A DNA stretch of 64,000 nt from Streptomyces sp. NBC_01669 (GCF_026339735.1 NZ_JAPEQG010000001.1:9020276-9084275), one strand, 5' to 3'. Positions 42,863 to 51,956 are shown, counted from the first letter of the stretch. Made by a program: numbers and translations. Notes: generated from the letters alone by a model not told the origin.

Positions 42863-43945
42863 GTGACCATGCTCGCAGAACAGGTCGACGGCGTCATCGG
42901 CGTCGACACGCACCGAGACACCCTTGCCGCAGCGGCCGTCAGCCCCATCGGCGCCGTCCTCGCCAGCACCGATTCGCCCGCCAACGCCAGGGGCTACCAG
43001 CAGCTGCTGGACTTCGCCCGCCAGCACATTCCCGGCCGCCGCTGCTGGGCACTGGAGGGTACGGGCTCGTATGGCGCGGGGCTTGCCGCCTTCCTGGACG
43101 CGGCTGGTGAAAGCGTCGTCGAAGTGTGCCGGCCCAAACGTCCCGCTATCCGCGGCGGACGCAAGACCGACATGCTTGACGCCGTCCGCGCAGCCAGGGA
43201 AGCCCTGGCGACCGAACACCTCATCCACCCACGACGTCGCGGTAAGCGCGAAGCGCTTCGTGTCCTACTCGCCACCCGCCAGAGCGCCGTCCTGGCCTGC
43301 ACGGCTGCGATCAACCTGCTCAAGGCCCTGATCATCTCGGCCCCGGACGAGCTCCGCGTCGAACTCCGAGGCATGAAGAGCAAGGACCAGGTTGCTCACT
43401 GCGCGAAGCTACGGGACCGGCCGACCCAGGACATCGAGCACCGCATGACCGTTCGTGCCCTGCGAAGCGCCGCTCAGCGGATCGAAGCCCTGCGCTCTGA
43501 AGCGAAGGAGCTCGAAGCGGAGCTCCTCACGCTCGTTCGTACGGTTGCCCCCGAACTGCTGGCGTTACAGGGCGTCGGGCCGATCAGCGCTGCCCAGATC
43601 CTCATCAGCTGGTCACACACAGGCCGCTTCCGGTCCGAGGCCGCGTTTGCGGCCTTCGCGGGCGTCGCTCCAATCCCCGCCTCATCAGGGCTGACCAACC
43701 GGCACAGGATCAACCGCAGCGGAGACCGGCAGCTCAACCGGGCACTCCACACGATCACTCTGATCCGCATCCGCCTCGACCCGACCACCCGCGCCTACGT
43801 TGCCCGGCGGATCAGCGAAGGAAAGACCGCGAGAGACGCACAACGCTGCCTCAAGCGTGCAATCTGCCGGCAGCTCTTCAAGCTCCTCGAACGAGGAGAT
43901 CACCCCACGCAGATCACCGCTGAAGATCTCCCTCAGGCAGCTTGA
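42863..43945 (+). CDS. IS110-family transposase (second, distinct element)
   Basis: About 360 residues, starting VTMLAEQVDGVIGVDTHRDT (GTG 42863; ATG 42869 is equally possible). The DEDD residues are in GVIGVDTHRD, CWALEGTGSYG and GRKTDMLDAVRAARE. The C-terminal domain has LLALQGVGPISAAQILISWS and FAGVAPIPASSGLTNRHRIN with the Ser motif (ASSG). The upstream GAAGGAGAA is a good ribosome site. It is clearly a different family member from the one at 41104. The frame is intact. Confidence 0.9.
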   Translation: MTMLAEQVDGVIGVDTHRDTLAAAAVSPIGAVLASTDSPANARGYQQLLDFARQHIPGRRCWALEGTGSYGAGLAAFLDAAGESVVEVCRPKRPAIRGGRKTDMLDAVRAAREALATEHLIHPRRRGKREALRVLLATRQSAVLACTAAINLLKALIISAPDELRVELRGMKSKDQVAHCAKLRDRPTQDIEHRMTVRALRSAAQRIEALRSEAKELEAELLTLVRTVAPELLALQGVGPISAAQILISWSHTGRFRSEAAFAAFAGVAPIPASSGLTNRHRINRSGDRQLNRALHTITLIRIRLDPTTRAYVARRISEGKTARDAQRCLKRAICRQLFKLLERGDHPTQITAEDLPQAA

Positions 43946-44198
43946 CTTCATATAGCAGCCTCGGGGGGCGGGCGGCGAATCATAAGAAGCCACGGACGGC
44001 AGACCACTGAAAGCCACACCCGACACCCCTGGGTGAGCCAACCCTACGAATGGCTCGCTCGTCCCGATCAACAAGGTAGGGACCACTGATCACATCGGAA
44101 TGACTCGTCCAGGTCATGGCTGTCACGGTGGCGGACTGGCGCGGCACGTTGCTGAACCTGGTGGGGGTGAACTGAACAGCCCCCCAGGAGTCACCCCG
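43946..44198. other. IS110 3' flank
   Basis: About 250 bp after the IS110 stop. The right element end is expected here but was not resolved, and no gene was recognised. Confidence 0.35.
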
Positions 44199-44341
44199 AT
44201 GCATCTCGATGTGGAAGAGCTCACCCGGGTCGTCCTGCCGTCGGCGGGACGCCGTCCGCGGGCCCGGCCGGAGGTCGAGGCACGCCTGGGCGCCGTCGTG
44301 CCCGAGGACTTCAAGGACCTCGTCGACACCTACGGTGGTGG
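44199..44341 (+). pseudogene. SMI1/KNR4-type N-terminal fragment
   Basis: From ATG 44199 the frame reads MHLDVEELTRVVLPSAGRRP and VEARLGAVVPEDFKDLVDTY, then G residues. The LxxxLGxxLPxDFKxLVxxYG pattern matches SMI1/KNR4 immunity-type proteins of polymorphic toxin systems. The match stops at 44341, so only the first 47 or so residues remain. Confidence 0.55.
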
Positions 44342-44680
44342 TGCTCTTCGCGCTCGCTGCCCACGTCATCGTCCGCGCGCTGACCGGCATCGGTGAGGCC
44401 GAACGCTCCATTCGCGCCCTCGTCATCGCCGCCGTCGATGTCAAGGAAGGCCGCGCCGCCTGGCAGGGCAAAGGCTGCGGCGCGGTCCCTGCTGCGCCTA
44501 CAGTCGGGGCAGCCTCTGCGGCAGCGGACGCGTGCCACTGTCCCTCCGGATCCGACTGCTGCTGACGCTCCCGCCCGAGCCCGTATCGGTCGAAGCCACA
44601 GTGTGATGGTGACGTCGACCGATACTTGGGCCTCCGATCGAGAGATGAGCGGCCGTCACTCACCGGATGGAATTAGTGGG
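44342..44680. other. Unassigned fragment next to GH92 gene
   Basis: A plus frame to 44565 reads VVVLFALAAHVIVRALTGIG and RSIRALVIAAVDVKEGRAAW then ends CPSGSDCC. It has no start and no recognised family. The rest holds nothing recognised; a GH92 terminator may lie here. Confidence 0.35.
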
Positions 44681-47134
44681 TCAGTGAGGCAGGGTGCCCG
44701 GGTCGGTCGCCCAGCCGGTGTCGGCGCGGTCGCTCAGCTCGAACGACAGGGAGCCGCCTCGGCGCACGAACGAACCGTCCACCCAGGAGGACTCGTGCTT
44801 CGCGCCGTCGAGGCTCACCGAGTCTACGTACAGGTTGGTGCGGGATGTCCGCGGAGCGTCGATCGTGATCTCCTCCCGGTCTCCGACGCCCGCGATGACG
44901 GCGTGCGGGAAGACCGGAGCGCTCAGCAGCAGGTCGGCCGAGCCGGGCGCCTTCGGGTAGATGCCGAGTGCCGCGAAGACGTACCACGCCGACATGGTGC
45001 CGAGGTCGTCGTTGCCGGGGAGGCCGGCGGGACCCGTCCCGTACACGGTGTCGAGGATCTGGCGGACGGTCTCCTGAGTCTTCCACGGCTTGCCGAGCGC
45101 GTTGTACAGCCACGGAGCGTGGATGCCCGGCTCATTGGTGGGGTCGTAGCGCAGCGCGTCGCCGCCGCGGACGGACCAGGAGCCGTCGGGCTTGTGGAAG
45201 AAGTCATCCAGGCGGGCCGCCGCCTTGTCGCGTCCGCCCATAGCGGTGGCGAGCCCCTGGACGTCCTGCGGCACCATCCACACATAGGTGGCGGCACTGC
45301 CCTGGGCGAAGCCGAGACTGGAAGCGGGGCTGAACGGGGCCACCCAGGAACCGTCGGCCTTGCGAGCCTGGATGTAACCGGCCGTCGGGGTGGCCGCGGG
45401 GTTGAACACGTTCCGCCAGTAACCGCCGCGCTCGCTCAGCGTCCGGTACTCCTTATCACGGCCCAACAGCTGGGCCCACTGCGCGAGAGCCGCGTCGGCG
45501 ACGGAGTCCTCGAGTGTCTCGGCGGCGCCGCCCCAGCAGTGGCACTGATCCTGGGCGGCGTAGCCGGACTTCATGTACTGGGCGAGGTTGGGACGATTAC
45601 CCTCGCACTGGCCCGGGCAGCCGGCGTCCGACAGCCCGGAGGGGTGCGGCACGGTGGCCTGGCGGTAGAGGGAGTCGAAAGCGCCCTGGACGTCGAAGTT
45701 GTGCACGCCCATGGCGTAGAACGTCGCCAGGGTGGCCGCCGAGGGGTCGCCGGTCATCACGTGGGTGGCGCCGCTGATGTGCACCCAGCGGTCCCAGACC
45801 CCGTCGTTCTGCTGCGCGAAGTTGTACAGCGACTGGGCGAAGTCGCCCGCGACGCGCGGTTCGAGCAGGGCGAGGAGCTGCACCTGGGCCCGGTACTGGT
45901 CCCAGCCGGAGAAGTTGCTGTACTGCGCCTTCTGGCCGCGTGCGAGCGCGTGGACCTTGCGGTCCATGCCCACATAGGTGCCGTCGCGGTCGCTGATCAG
46001 GTTGGGCTGCTGCAGAGCGTGGTAGAGGGCGGTGTAGAAAGCGGTACGGCGGTCCTTGTCGCCCCCGCTGATCTTCACGGACTTCAGCGCACGGTCCCAG
46101 GCACCCTTCCCGGCCTTCGCCACGTCCTCGACGCCCGCGGTCGGGGCGATCTCACCGCGCAGGTTCGCCTCCGCACCGGCCAGGGAGACGTACGAGATCC
46201 CGACGCGCATGCGGACATCGTTGTCATTCGACGGGTCGAAAGAGACGTAACCGCCGGAGCCCCGGCCTGCCCGGGCCGCGCCGGTCAGGTAGCCCTCGCC
46301 GCCGTCGGCGCTGGTGGACCCGGGGGAGAGCTGGTCGTCGTGCCAGGTCCCCACGCCGGAGAAGCCGCGGTCGAAGGCGGCGGTGAAGTACAGGCGGTAG
46401 TAGCTCTTGCGGTTGTTGTTGGGGGTGCCGCCGTTGGCGCGTCGGCCGCAGAACGCGCCGGTCTCCACCCAGCCGGTGACCTTGTTGCGCGCGGTGTCGA
46501 TGTCGACGTGGGCGTCCTCGCTGCCGTTCAGGGAGTTGGAGACCCGGAACAGCAGGCTGGCGGGCTTGTCCGCGGGGAAGGTGAAGTCGGCCACGCCGGC
46601 TCGCTCGCTGACCGCCAGGTCGGTGGTGACACCCGAGTCGAGGCCCACCCGGTAACGGCCCGGATCGGCCGTCTCGTTGGTGTGCGAGAAGTTCGCCGCG
46701 TACTTCGCGTCCTTGGTGTCGGCGGTGGGTGAGGAGTCGACAGTGCCGGCGAACGGCATGATGGGCACGTCACCCGCTGCTCCGGGGTGACACCCCGCGC
46801 CGTTGACGTGAGTGAGGGAGAAGCCCCGCAGGCGGGTGGCGTTGTAGGAGTATCCGTTGGCGGCGGCGGTGTTGGTCTGGTCGCCCGCGGTGCTGGTGGG
46901 CGACCAGGCGATCATCCCGAACGGCACATTGGCGCCGGGATAGGTGTTGCCGCCGTTGCTGGTGCCGATGAGCGGGTCCACGTACTGAACGGGGTGAGGA
47001 ACCGGGGCCGCCGCGGTGGAGTCGGCGATTGCTGCGGGACTTCCCAGGAGCGGGAGGAGCAGCCCGGCCGAGATCACGGCGACGCCGACGGCAGTGGCCG
47101 GACGACGGTCCCGTGTTCTCCGGAACTTTTGCAT
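44681..47134 (-). CDS. Secreted GH92 family glycoside hydrolase (alpha-mannosidase type)
   Basis: An 817-residue secreted enzyme. The signal peptide covers about residues 1-37. GH92 hallmarks appear in order: VDPLIGTSNGGNTYPGANVP, FSLTHVNGAGC, SHTNETADPGRYRVGL, FSGWDQYRAQVQLLALLEPR, NEPGIHAPWLYNALGKPW and GNDDLGTMSAWYVFAALGIY (the catalytic acidic residues). GH92 enzymes are calcium-dependent exo-alpha-mannosidases that trim alpha-1,2 and related linkages from mannans or glycans. AAGGAAG is 9 nt before ATG 47134, so the longer frame from 47284 is not used. Remnants of a mannose isomerase and a sugar ABC transporter lie upstream. Confidence 0.93.
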   Translation of the reverse strand: MQKFRRTRDRRPATAVGVAVISAGLLLPLLGSPAAIADSTAAAPVPHPVQYVDPLIGTSNGGNTYPGANVPFGMIAWSPTSTAGDQTNTAAANGYSYNATRLRGFSLTHVNGAGCHPGAAGDVPIMPFAGTVDSSPTADTKDAKYAANFSHTNETADPGRYRVGLDSGVTTDLAVSERAGVADFTFPADKPASLLFRVSNSLNGSEDAHVDIDTARNKVTGWVETGAFCGRRANGGTPNNNRKSYYRLYFTAAFDRGFSGVGTWHDDQLSPGSTSADGGEGYLTGAARAGRGSGGYVSFDPSNDNDVRMRVGISYVSLAGAEANLRGEIAPTAGVEDVAKAGKGAWDRALKSVKISGGDKDRRTAFYTALYHALQQPNLISDRDGTYVGMDRKVHALARGQKAQYSNFSGWDQYRAQVQLLALLEPRVAGDFAQSLYNFAQQNDGVWDRWVHISGATHVMTGDPSAATLATFYAMGVHNFDVQGAFDSLYRQATVPHPSGLSDAGCPGQCEGNRPNLAQYMKSGYAAQDQCHCWGGAAETLEDSVADAALAQWAQLLGRDKEYRTLSERGGYWRNVFNPAATPTAGYIQARKADGSWVAPFSPASSLGFAQGSAATYVWMVPQDVQGLATAMGGRDKAAARLDDFFHKPDGSWSVRGGDALRYDPTNEPGIHAPWLYNALGKPWKTQETVRQILDTVYGTGPAGLPGNDDLGTMSAWYVFAALGIYPKAPGSADLLLSAPVFPHAVIAGVGDREEITIDAPRTSRTNLYVDSVSLDGAKHESSWVDGSFVRRGGSLSFELSDRADTGWATDPGTLPH

Positions 47135-47305
47135 GATGAAGCACTTCCTTTTCGTGCGTACTTGGTATTCCGGGCTGCCCTTGTGGAGTCCAGTTCCCGG
47201 AACGATCGTGAAGATAGAAAGGGCGCGCAGGCACGGCAAGGCCCCTGGTGCTACTTCGGATGAATTCGTCGTGAACCGTGGCATGTCGAGGTGCGAGGGG
47301 GCTCG

Positions 47306-47570
47306 TTAAGGGGTTGCGTGAGCGAGTCCGGCCGTAGCGCGGAACACCTTTCCCTCTCCGCTGAGCCGGAGTGTGTCGCCTGCGGGAGCGTACACAGCGC
47401 GGCCGGGACCGAGCCCCACCGAGCGCTTTTCCGAGGCGACGGTCGCTTCACCCCGGACACACAGCACGATCTGGGGCGCGTCGACCGTGAGCGCGCGCGG
47501 CGCCTCTGTTCGTACGAGGTCGAACCGCGAGAGTCTGAAGTCGTCGACAGGGGCCGGGTACACGTGCCCC
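47306..47570 (-). pseudogene. Mannose-6-phosphate isomerase C-terminal fragment
   Basis: The minus frame reads VYPAPVDDFRLSRFDLVRTE, TVDAPQIVLCVRGEATVASE and GRAVYAPAGDTLRLSGEGKV to a stop at 47306. This is the C-terminal jelly-roll half of type I phosphomannose isomerases. The catalytic zinc half is missing; the 5' end is joined to an ABC ATPase start near 47600. The family links it to mannose released by the adjacent GH92 enzyme. Confidence 0.75.
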
Positions 47571-47599
47571 CCGGTCGCCGCGTCCCACCGCGCGGCGAC

Positions 47600-47759
47600 G
47601 GCTCGGACAGGGAACGCGTGGACTTGCCGGCGACGTTCTCCCCGCAGATCGCGTGGATCTCGCCTTCTCGGACGACCAGTTGACGTTGGTGAGCGCTTTG
47701 ACGCCGGGGAAGGTCTTGGTGATCGACCGCATCTCCAGCACGGTCGGAATCTCGGTCAT
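47600..47759 (-). pseudogene. Sugar ABC transporter ATPase N-terminal fragment
   Basis: ATG 47759 starts MTEIPTVLEMRSITKTFPGV, then KALTNVN. After a one-base shift VREGEIHAICGENVAGKST follows, the Walker A region of monosaccharide ABC importers (usually GENGAGKST). The match ends there, fused to the isomerase fragment. It is non-functional, a trace of a lost sugar uptake operon. Confidence 0.75.
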
Positions 47760-47761
47760 GG

Positions 47762-47768
47762 GCAGTGC
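47762..47768 (+). repeat. Target duplication, left copy
   Basis: GCAGTGC at 47762-47768 is repeated exactly at 49003-49009, flanking the IS. Confidence 0.75.
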
Positions 47769-49002
47769 GGGTGCCGATAAATCATCCGGCCTGGTCAAGC
47801 GGCATGTCGGTACTCATGCAGGGTTCCGCTGAGTCGGTCTCGTCGGCCGACCTCCAGGTACCTGATCTGTGCTGACACGCTGATCGGTTCGGGTAGCGGG
47901 CGGAGCGGTGCGGCTTGGCCCAGGGCTCGGTGCGGCCGATGGCGGTTGTAGAAGGTCTCGAACTCGCGGAGCGCATGCAGGAGGTGCCTCTGGTTCCAGA
48001 TCAAGGTGCGGTCCAGGAGCTCCCTGCGGCAGGTCTGTATCCAGCGCTCCACGATGGAGTTCATTCGGGGTATCTGGATGCCGGTGGTGACGACTGTCAG
48101 TCCGGCGTCGGCCAGCAGGGCGTCGAAGGACTGCGTGAACTTCGAGTCGCGGTCACGAATGAGGAATCGGGCCTGGCTGCCCACGTCCTGGAGGTCCATG
48201 AGGAGATTGCGTCCGAGCTGCACGACCCAGTCCGCGGTGGGGTGCGCGGTGGCGCCCAGGATCCGGACGCGCCTGGTGGAGTACTCGATGACGGCGAAGA
48301 CGTACAGACGCGCCCCGGTGAGGGTTCGGGTCTCGAAGAAGTCGCAGGCGAGCAGCGCGTCGGCCTGGCTGCGCAGGAAGTCGGCCCAGCTCGTGCTCTG
48401 CCGTTCGGGCGCGGGTGGGATGCCGTGCTCACGGAGGATCTCCCGGACGGTGGAGGCGGCGACCTTGATGCCCAGGGCCGCGAGTTCGCCGTGGATCCGG
48501 CGATAGCCCCACGAGGAATTCTCGTGAGCCAGGCGCAGGATCAGAGCGCGGATCGACCGGACCGTGGGTGGGCGTCCACGCCGCTTCGGTACGCAGGTGG
48601 CGGCATGTCGTCGCTCGAGCAGGTTGCGATGCCACCGCATGATCGTGTCCGGGTGTACCAGCAGCAGGAGCTGGTGCAGTTTCTGCCTCGGGAGGTGGTG
48701 GAGCAGGCCGGCGAGGACAGCGCGGTCGGTGTCCGTGAGCGTGGGCTTGCCGACCTGGCGTTGCAGGACGAGCAGTTGGTGCCGAAGTGTAAGGATCTCG
48801 ATGTCTTTGTCCCGGTCGCTCATCGGCAGCAGGCGCAGGAGCGAGAAGGTTTTGGTCGCGGCGAGGTAGGCCAGGCGCAGCAGCACGAGATCATGATGTC
48901 GTCCGCGTCTGTGCACGTGAAGACATCGGAGTGGTCGGCGAGCGCGACCTGAGGGGTCAGTCGATCAAGGCCTCCACCTGGGTGGACGATTTATCGGCAC
49001 CC
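47769..49002 (-). mobile_element. Complete 1,234-bp IS with single rve transposase
   Basis: The terminal inverted repeats are 19 bp, GGGTGCCGATAAATCrTCC, with one mismatch (47769-47787 and 48984-49002). They are flanked by a 7-bp direct duplication GCAGTGC. It carries one intact transposase. Such clear ends and duplication suggest a recent insertion, into an IS5 remnant. Confidence 0.85.
47795..48916 (-). CDS. IS transposase with integrase (rve) core
   Basis: A 373-residue single-ORF transposase from a GTG start. The N-terminal helical DNA-binding region has ILTLRHQLLVLQRQVGKPTL, then HTH with WGYRRIHGELAALGIKVAAS. The rve core has first Asp in LLACDFFETRTL, second Asp in FLIRDRDSKFTQ and Glu in MNSIVERWIQTCRREL, and it ends with YNRHRPHRALGQ. 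All three acidic residues are present and the frame is intact. It probably belongs to the IS3/IS481-like group without a separate orfA; the exact group was not resolved. Confidence 0.9.
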   Translation of the reverse strand: MHRRGRHHDLVLLRLAYLAATKTFSLLRLLPMSDRDKDIEILTLRHQLLVLQRQVGKPTLTDTDRAVLAGLLHHLPRQKLHQLLLLVHPDTIMRWHRNLLERRHAATCVPKRRGRPPTVRSIRALILRLAHENSSWGYRRIHGELAALGIKVAASTVREILREHGIPPAPERQSTSWADFLRSQADALLACDFFETRTLTGARLYVFAVIEYSTRRVRILGATAHPTADWVVQLGRNLLMDLQDVGSQARFLIRDRDSKFTQSFDALLADAGLTVVTTGIQIPRMNSIVERWIQTCRRELLDRTLIWNQRHLLHALREFETFYNRHRPHRALGQAAPLRPLPEPISVSAQIRYLEVGRRDRLSGTLHEYRHAA

Positions 49003-49329
49003 GCAGTGCTGGTCAGCCCGGACGACCGTGGAGTCCACCGAGACCGTCCAATCGATGTCGTCGTCGGAGGCCGCCGCTGCCAGGACAGCGGCGAGGATCA
49101 TCTCCCAAGTGCCGTCGACGCCCCACCTGATCAGCCGTTTGTGAGCGGTCTGGAACGGGCCGAGCTCGTCGGGCAGGTCCCGCCAGGGCGAGTTGGTGCG
49201 GTACTTCCACGCGATGCCTTCAAGGGTACGGCGGTGGTCGGCCCACCGCCGCCCGCGGACCGGATCGGCCGGCATCAGCGGCTCGGTCCGGTCCAACATC
49301 ACACCAGTGATCACCAATCGGACGGACAC
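49003..49329 (-). pseudogene. IS5-family transposase N-terminal fragment
   Basis: The minus frame starts near LVITGVMLDRTEPLMPADPV and continues RRWADHRRTLEGIAWKYRTN, SPWRDLPDELGPFQTAHKRL and DIDWTVSVDSTVVRADQHC. It is the DUF4096-type half of an IS5 transposase including the first catalytic Asp (SVDSTVVRA). It is cut at the IS insertion at 49002, and the C-terminal half is not found on the other side. Confidence 0.82.
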
Positions 49330-49351
49330 ATCCGATCAACTGACCAACCGA

Positions 49352-50410
49352 TCAAAGAGACACGTACTGGCGGCCAATCTCACCGAGTCCTTGGTCGACG
49401 ATGGACAGAATCAGCGGAGTGGCCGCGGATGGGAAGTACTCCCTTCCTCGCACAGGCTTCAGGCCCTCGTCAGCGAGGGTCAACCGAACGCTGGCTTCCA
49501 AGTCGGGTGCGAAATCACCCGGAAGGTCCTGGATGACACGAACCTCGGCAGTGAAGCCATCCTTCGCATGAGTCCGCAGTCTGGGGCGAGGATCTCCGGA
49601 AGTGATCCCGAACTTCACGTGGTTCGCGCTCTCTACGACGTAGAACACGTCCCACGTCTTGCCCGCACAACGTCGGCAGATTCATTGCCCTTGCTTGACG
49701 CCGCTGGGGATGGTTTTGGTCCGATGACCTTCGCGGCAGATCAGTTGATGTGCGGTTCCGTCGCCCAGCCACGCCGGCTCCACGACGAGGCCGCCGAGCT
49801 CCTCCACCCGAGCCTTGAACCACTCCCAACATGCGACAGGGTCGATGCCGACGCACCTAAGGCATCGGCCCGAACTGGTGCGAATATTGTTCGGAGTGGG
49901 ACTAAATGGATGGCCACTTCTACAGATGATGCGGTGGGGCTTTGCCTTCCCCAGCCACTCCGGCTCCACGACGGTTCCACCGACCTCCTTCACTCGGGTC
50001 TTGAACGCCGCCCAGGCTGTAGCCGGATCATTGCCGGAGCACACTGAGCAGATACCCCCACCGCCGCGTAGATAGCCGGGCCGAGGGTTGCACGGATGCC
50101 CCTCCGGGCAGATCACCCGGTGGCGCTCATCCTTCCCGAGCCACTTCAGCTCGACGACGGTTCCGCCGAGCTCCTTCACTCGGGTTCTGAACGCTGCCCA
50201 GGCTGTAGCCGGATCACTGCCGGAACAAGGTCGGCACATGCCCTGACTCTGTTGCACTCTGTTCGGAATTGCTTCTGTCTCGTGCCCTTTCGGGCATCGA
50301 ACTCGGTGCTTGGCGGCGCTGCCGAGCCACTTCGGCTCCAGCACCTCGCCGCCCAGTTCCTCGACACGGGCTTTGAACTGCGCCCAGGCCCTTGTTGGTG
50401 ATCCCCCCAT
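49352..50410 (-). pseudogene. Protein with four cysteine-rich repeats and a GIY-YIG-like end, one in-frame TGA
   Basis: Starting at 50410 (MGGSPTRAWAQFKARVEELG) are four repeats of about 60 residues. Each has AWxxFxxRVxELGG, EPxWLG, H-R-x-x-CxxGH and CxxC: for example HRVICPEGHP then ICSVCSG. In repeat 4 a TGA at 49682-49684 stands where relatives have Gly (GGA). The same frame resumes ICRRCAGKTWDVFYVVESAN, then HVKFGITSGDPRPRLRTHAK, to a stop at 49352. The Tyr, KFGIT and RLxxH pattern resembles a GIY-YIG or T5orf172-type nuclease module. The paired CxxGH/CxxC sets look like zinc knuckles that could read DNA. Without the TGA it would encode 352 residues. It could be a recent pseudogene or two ORFs. 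Function is unknown. Confidence 0.65.
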
Positions 50411-50499
50411 ACAGTCAGTCTGCCATCCCCCCTGCCGTGACGGCGGCTGCGATGTAGCCGAGCCTCACCTGGGCCCGACGCTGACCAAAGAGACAGAGC

Positions 50500-50700
50500 C
50501 TAGGCACCGAGGGCCTGCACCTCGAGGTACTTGTCCTCCGCGCCCGAAGCGCTGATCTGGCGGACTCGGTGCAGCAGCGGATCCGTGCGGTCGACGGCGG
50601 AGACGACGAGGAGTAGGCGATGACGGTCACCGTGAGCGAGCTGGAGCACTGAGGCGATGGCGCTGCTCTGACCGGCTTCCCGCGGCGAAACGCCGCGAAG
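50500..50700 (-). pseudogene. Short unassigned C-terminal fragment
   Basis: The minus frame reads EAGQSSAIASVLQLAHGDRH, RLLLVVSAVDRTDPLLHRVR and ends EDKYLEVQALGA with a TAG at 50500. Codon use looks coding, but no start with a ribosome site is clear; a GTG near 50649 would give about 49 residues. No family was recognised. Confidence 0.35.
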
Positions 50701-50701
50701 C

Positions 50702-51156
50702 CTACTCGCTGATAGGTGTTCGGGGCACGCCGACGGCGCCGGTCCTTCGGGCCCGCGCCCAGGCCCCCTCGTAGGCGCGTGGCCCTCGCAGCGGGTGAAG
50801 GTCCGGGCGGATAGACGCTGCAAGGCTCTCGCGCACGGTCTGCATGGCGTCCTCCGCGGTCTCGCTGAATTCGAGAGGAGGGAAATCGATCGACCGGAAC
50901 ACTTCGGCGGTGACCGGCTGAGGCCAGTCGGCACGCAGAATGGTCAGCCGCGGATCGCTCGTGCTGGGCACGAGCAGGACGGTTGTGGTGAGGCGACAGG
51001 CACCCGATGTCGTCGCGCGGTCAGCGTTCACGAACCCGAGGAATTGCCACTGAACGGTCGCCATGAACCATTCTTGATCGCCGATGCGGTACGACTGCAA
51101 GGCCTTCACCTCGTCAACAGTGAGGAGCCCTCGGCGGCGCGGTATCAGCGACGACA
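50702..51156 (-). pseudogene. C-terminal part of an unidentified protein fused to an IS fragment
   Basis: The frame reads LLTVDEVKALQSYRIGDQEW, MATVQWQFLGFVNADRATTS and TTTVLLVPSTSDPRLTILRA, ending ARRTGAVGVPRTPISE. It joins in frame, at about 51156, to the N-terminus of an IS transposase on the same strand, so the long open frame 50702-51427 is a chimera. The original protein lacks its start; no family was recognised. Confidence 0.5.
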
Positions 51157-51423
51157 ACGCGGCCGGCCAGAACCGGTCTGCGGGCTCGTAGCGGACCGGA
51201 CCGCTGAGCTGTCGTCGCAGCACCGCGTTCTCGTGCCGCAGCACCAGCAGTTCGGCGTCCTTGGCCATGTCCCGGCGCAGCAGCACCGCAGGCACGGACA
51301 GCAACGCCCGGGTGGCCCGGTACAGGATCGAGATGATCACGGGGTGCAGCATCCCAGCCACCACCGAGGGCCTTGCACGCGGGCTCCCACCAGCAACGAT
51401 GACTTTACGAGCCCCACAGGTTG
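51157..51423 (-). pseudogene. N-terminal remnant of the rve-type IS (53194-54395 family)
   Basis: The IS end CGAGCCCCACA lies at 51413-51423. Inside it the transposase start reads VVAGMLHPVIISILYRATRA and continues ELLVLRHENAVLRRQLSGPV, RYEPADRFW and SSLIPRRR. This is nearly identical to the intact copy at 53248 before breaking off at 51157. Only the first 70 or so codons remain. Confidence 0.85.
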
Positions 51424-51654
51424 CCATCTGCTGGGTTACCAGTTCTGGCGGGGCGGGTGAGCTGGGGTTTTGTCAGGTAACAGGAGCGGTGATCAGTTGC
51501 TGTCGGCTCTCCTGGGTCCTGGTCACCTCCACCGATGGTTGATACGTGCCAGCCTGACCTTATCGGGCGCGGCTGCCAGCAGCTGTGTGCCGTTGTTGAG
51601 GCCTTGGGTGCGCAGATGCGCGTCGGCGCCGCTGCCGCGTCAGGGGGCGCTGGC
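51424..51654. other. Unassigned stretch between IS remnant and hydratase remnant
   Basis: About 230 bp with nothing recognised. Confidence 0.4.
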
Positions 51655-51928
51655 CGCAGAACCAGTACGCGCTCGCCTGGGACCGGAGAACATGTCGCCG
51701 GGCCGGGCGCGCGCCGAGGCGGAGGCCCTTGCCGCGGAGATCACCAGCTTCCCGCAGGCGTGCCTGCGCGGTGACCGGGCGTCCGTGCTCGACCATGGCG
51801 GGCACGGACGAGGAGGCGGCCATGGCCGGTGAACTCCGTTACGGCATCGGTGTGTTGGAGGAGAGCCTGAAGGAGGACGCGCGGTTCGCCTCGGGGCGGG
51901 GCGGCACGGGTCGTTCACCGACGTGTGA
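51655..51928 (+). pseudogene. Enoyl-CoA hydratase C-terminal remnant, frameshifted
   Basis: Plus-strand pieces read RARAEAEALAAEITSFPQAC and LRGDRASVLDHGG. After a shift AGELRYGIGVLEESLKEDAR and FASG follow. After another shift HGSFTDV precedes a stop at 51926-51928. This is the usual helical C-terminus of crotonase-family enoyl-CoA hydratases, with at least two frameshifts. The crotonase core is missing. Confidence 0.65.
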
Positions 51929-51956
51929 CCCGGTGCCGTCGGCCCTCCTCGGTCGG

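Noticed and set aside
44393..46732. Plus-strand open frame of 779 codons opposite GH92
   Set aside because: It is the antisense shadow of the GH92 gene, without a ribosome site or domain.
50702..51427. A 241-residue gene
   Set aside because: The N-terminal 70 or so residues are an IS transposase start with the IS end visible; it is a chance in-frame fusion.
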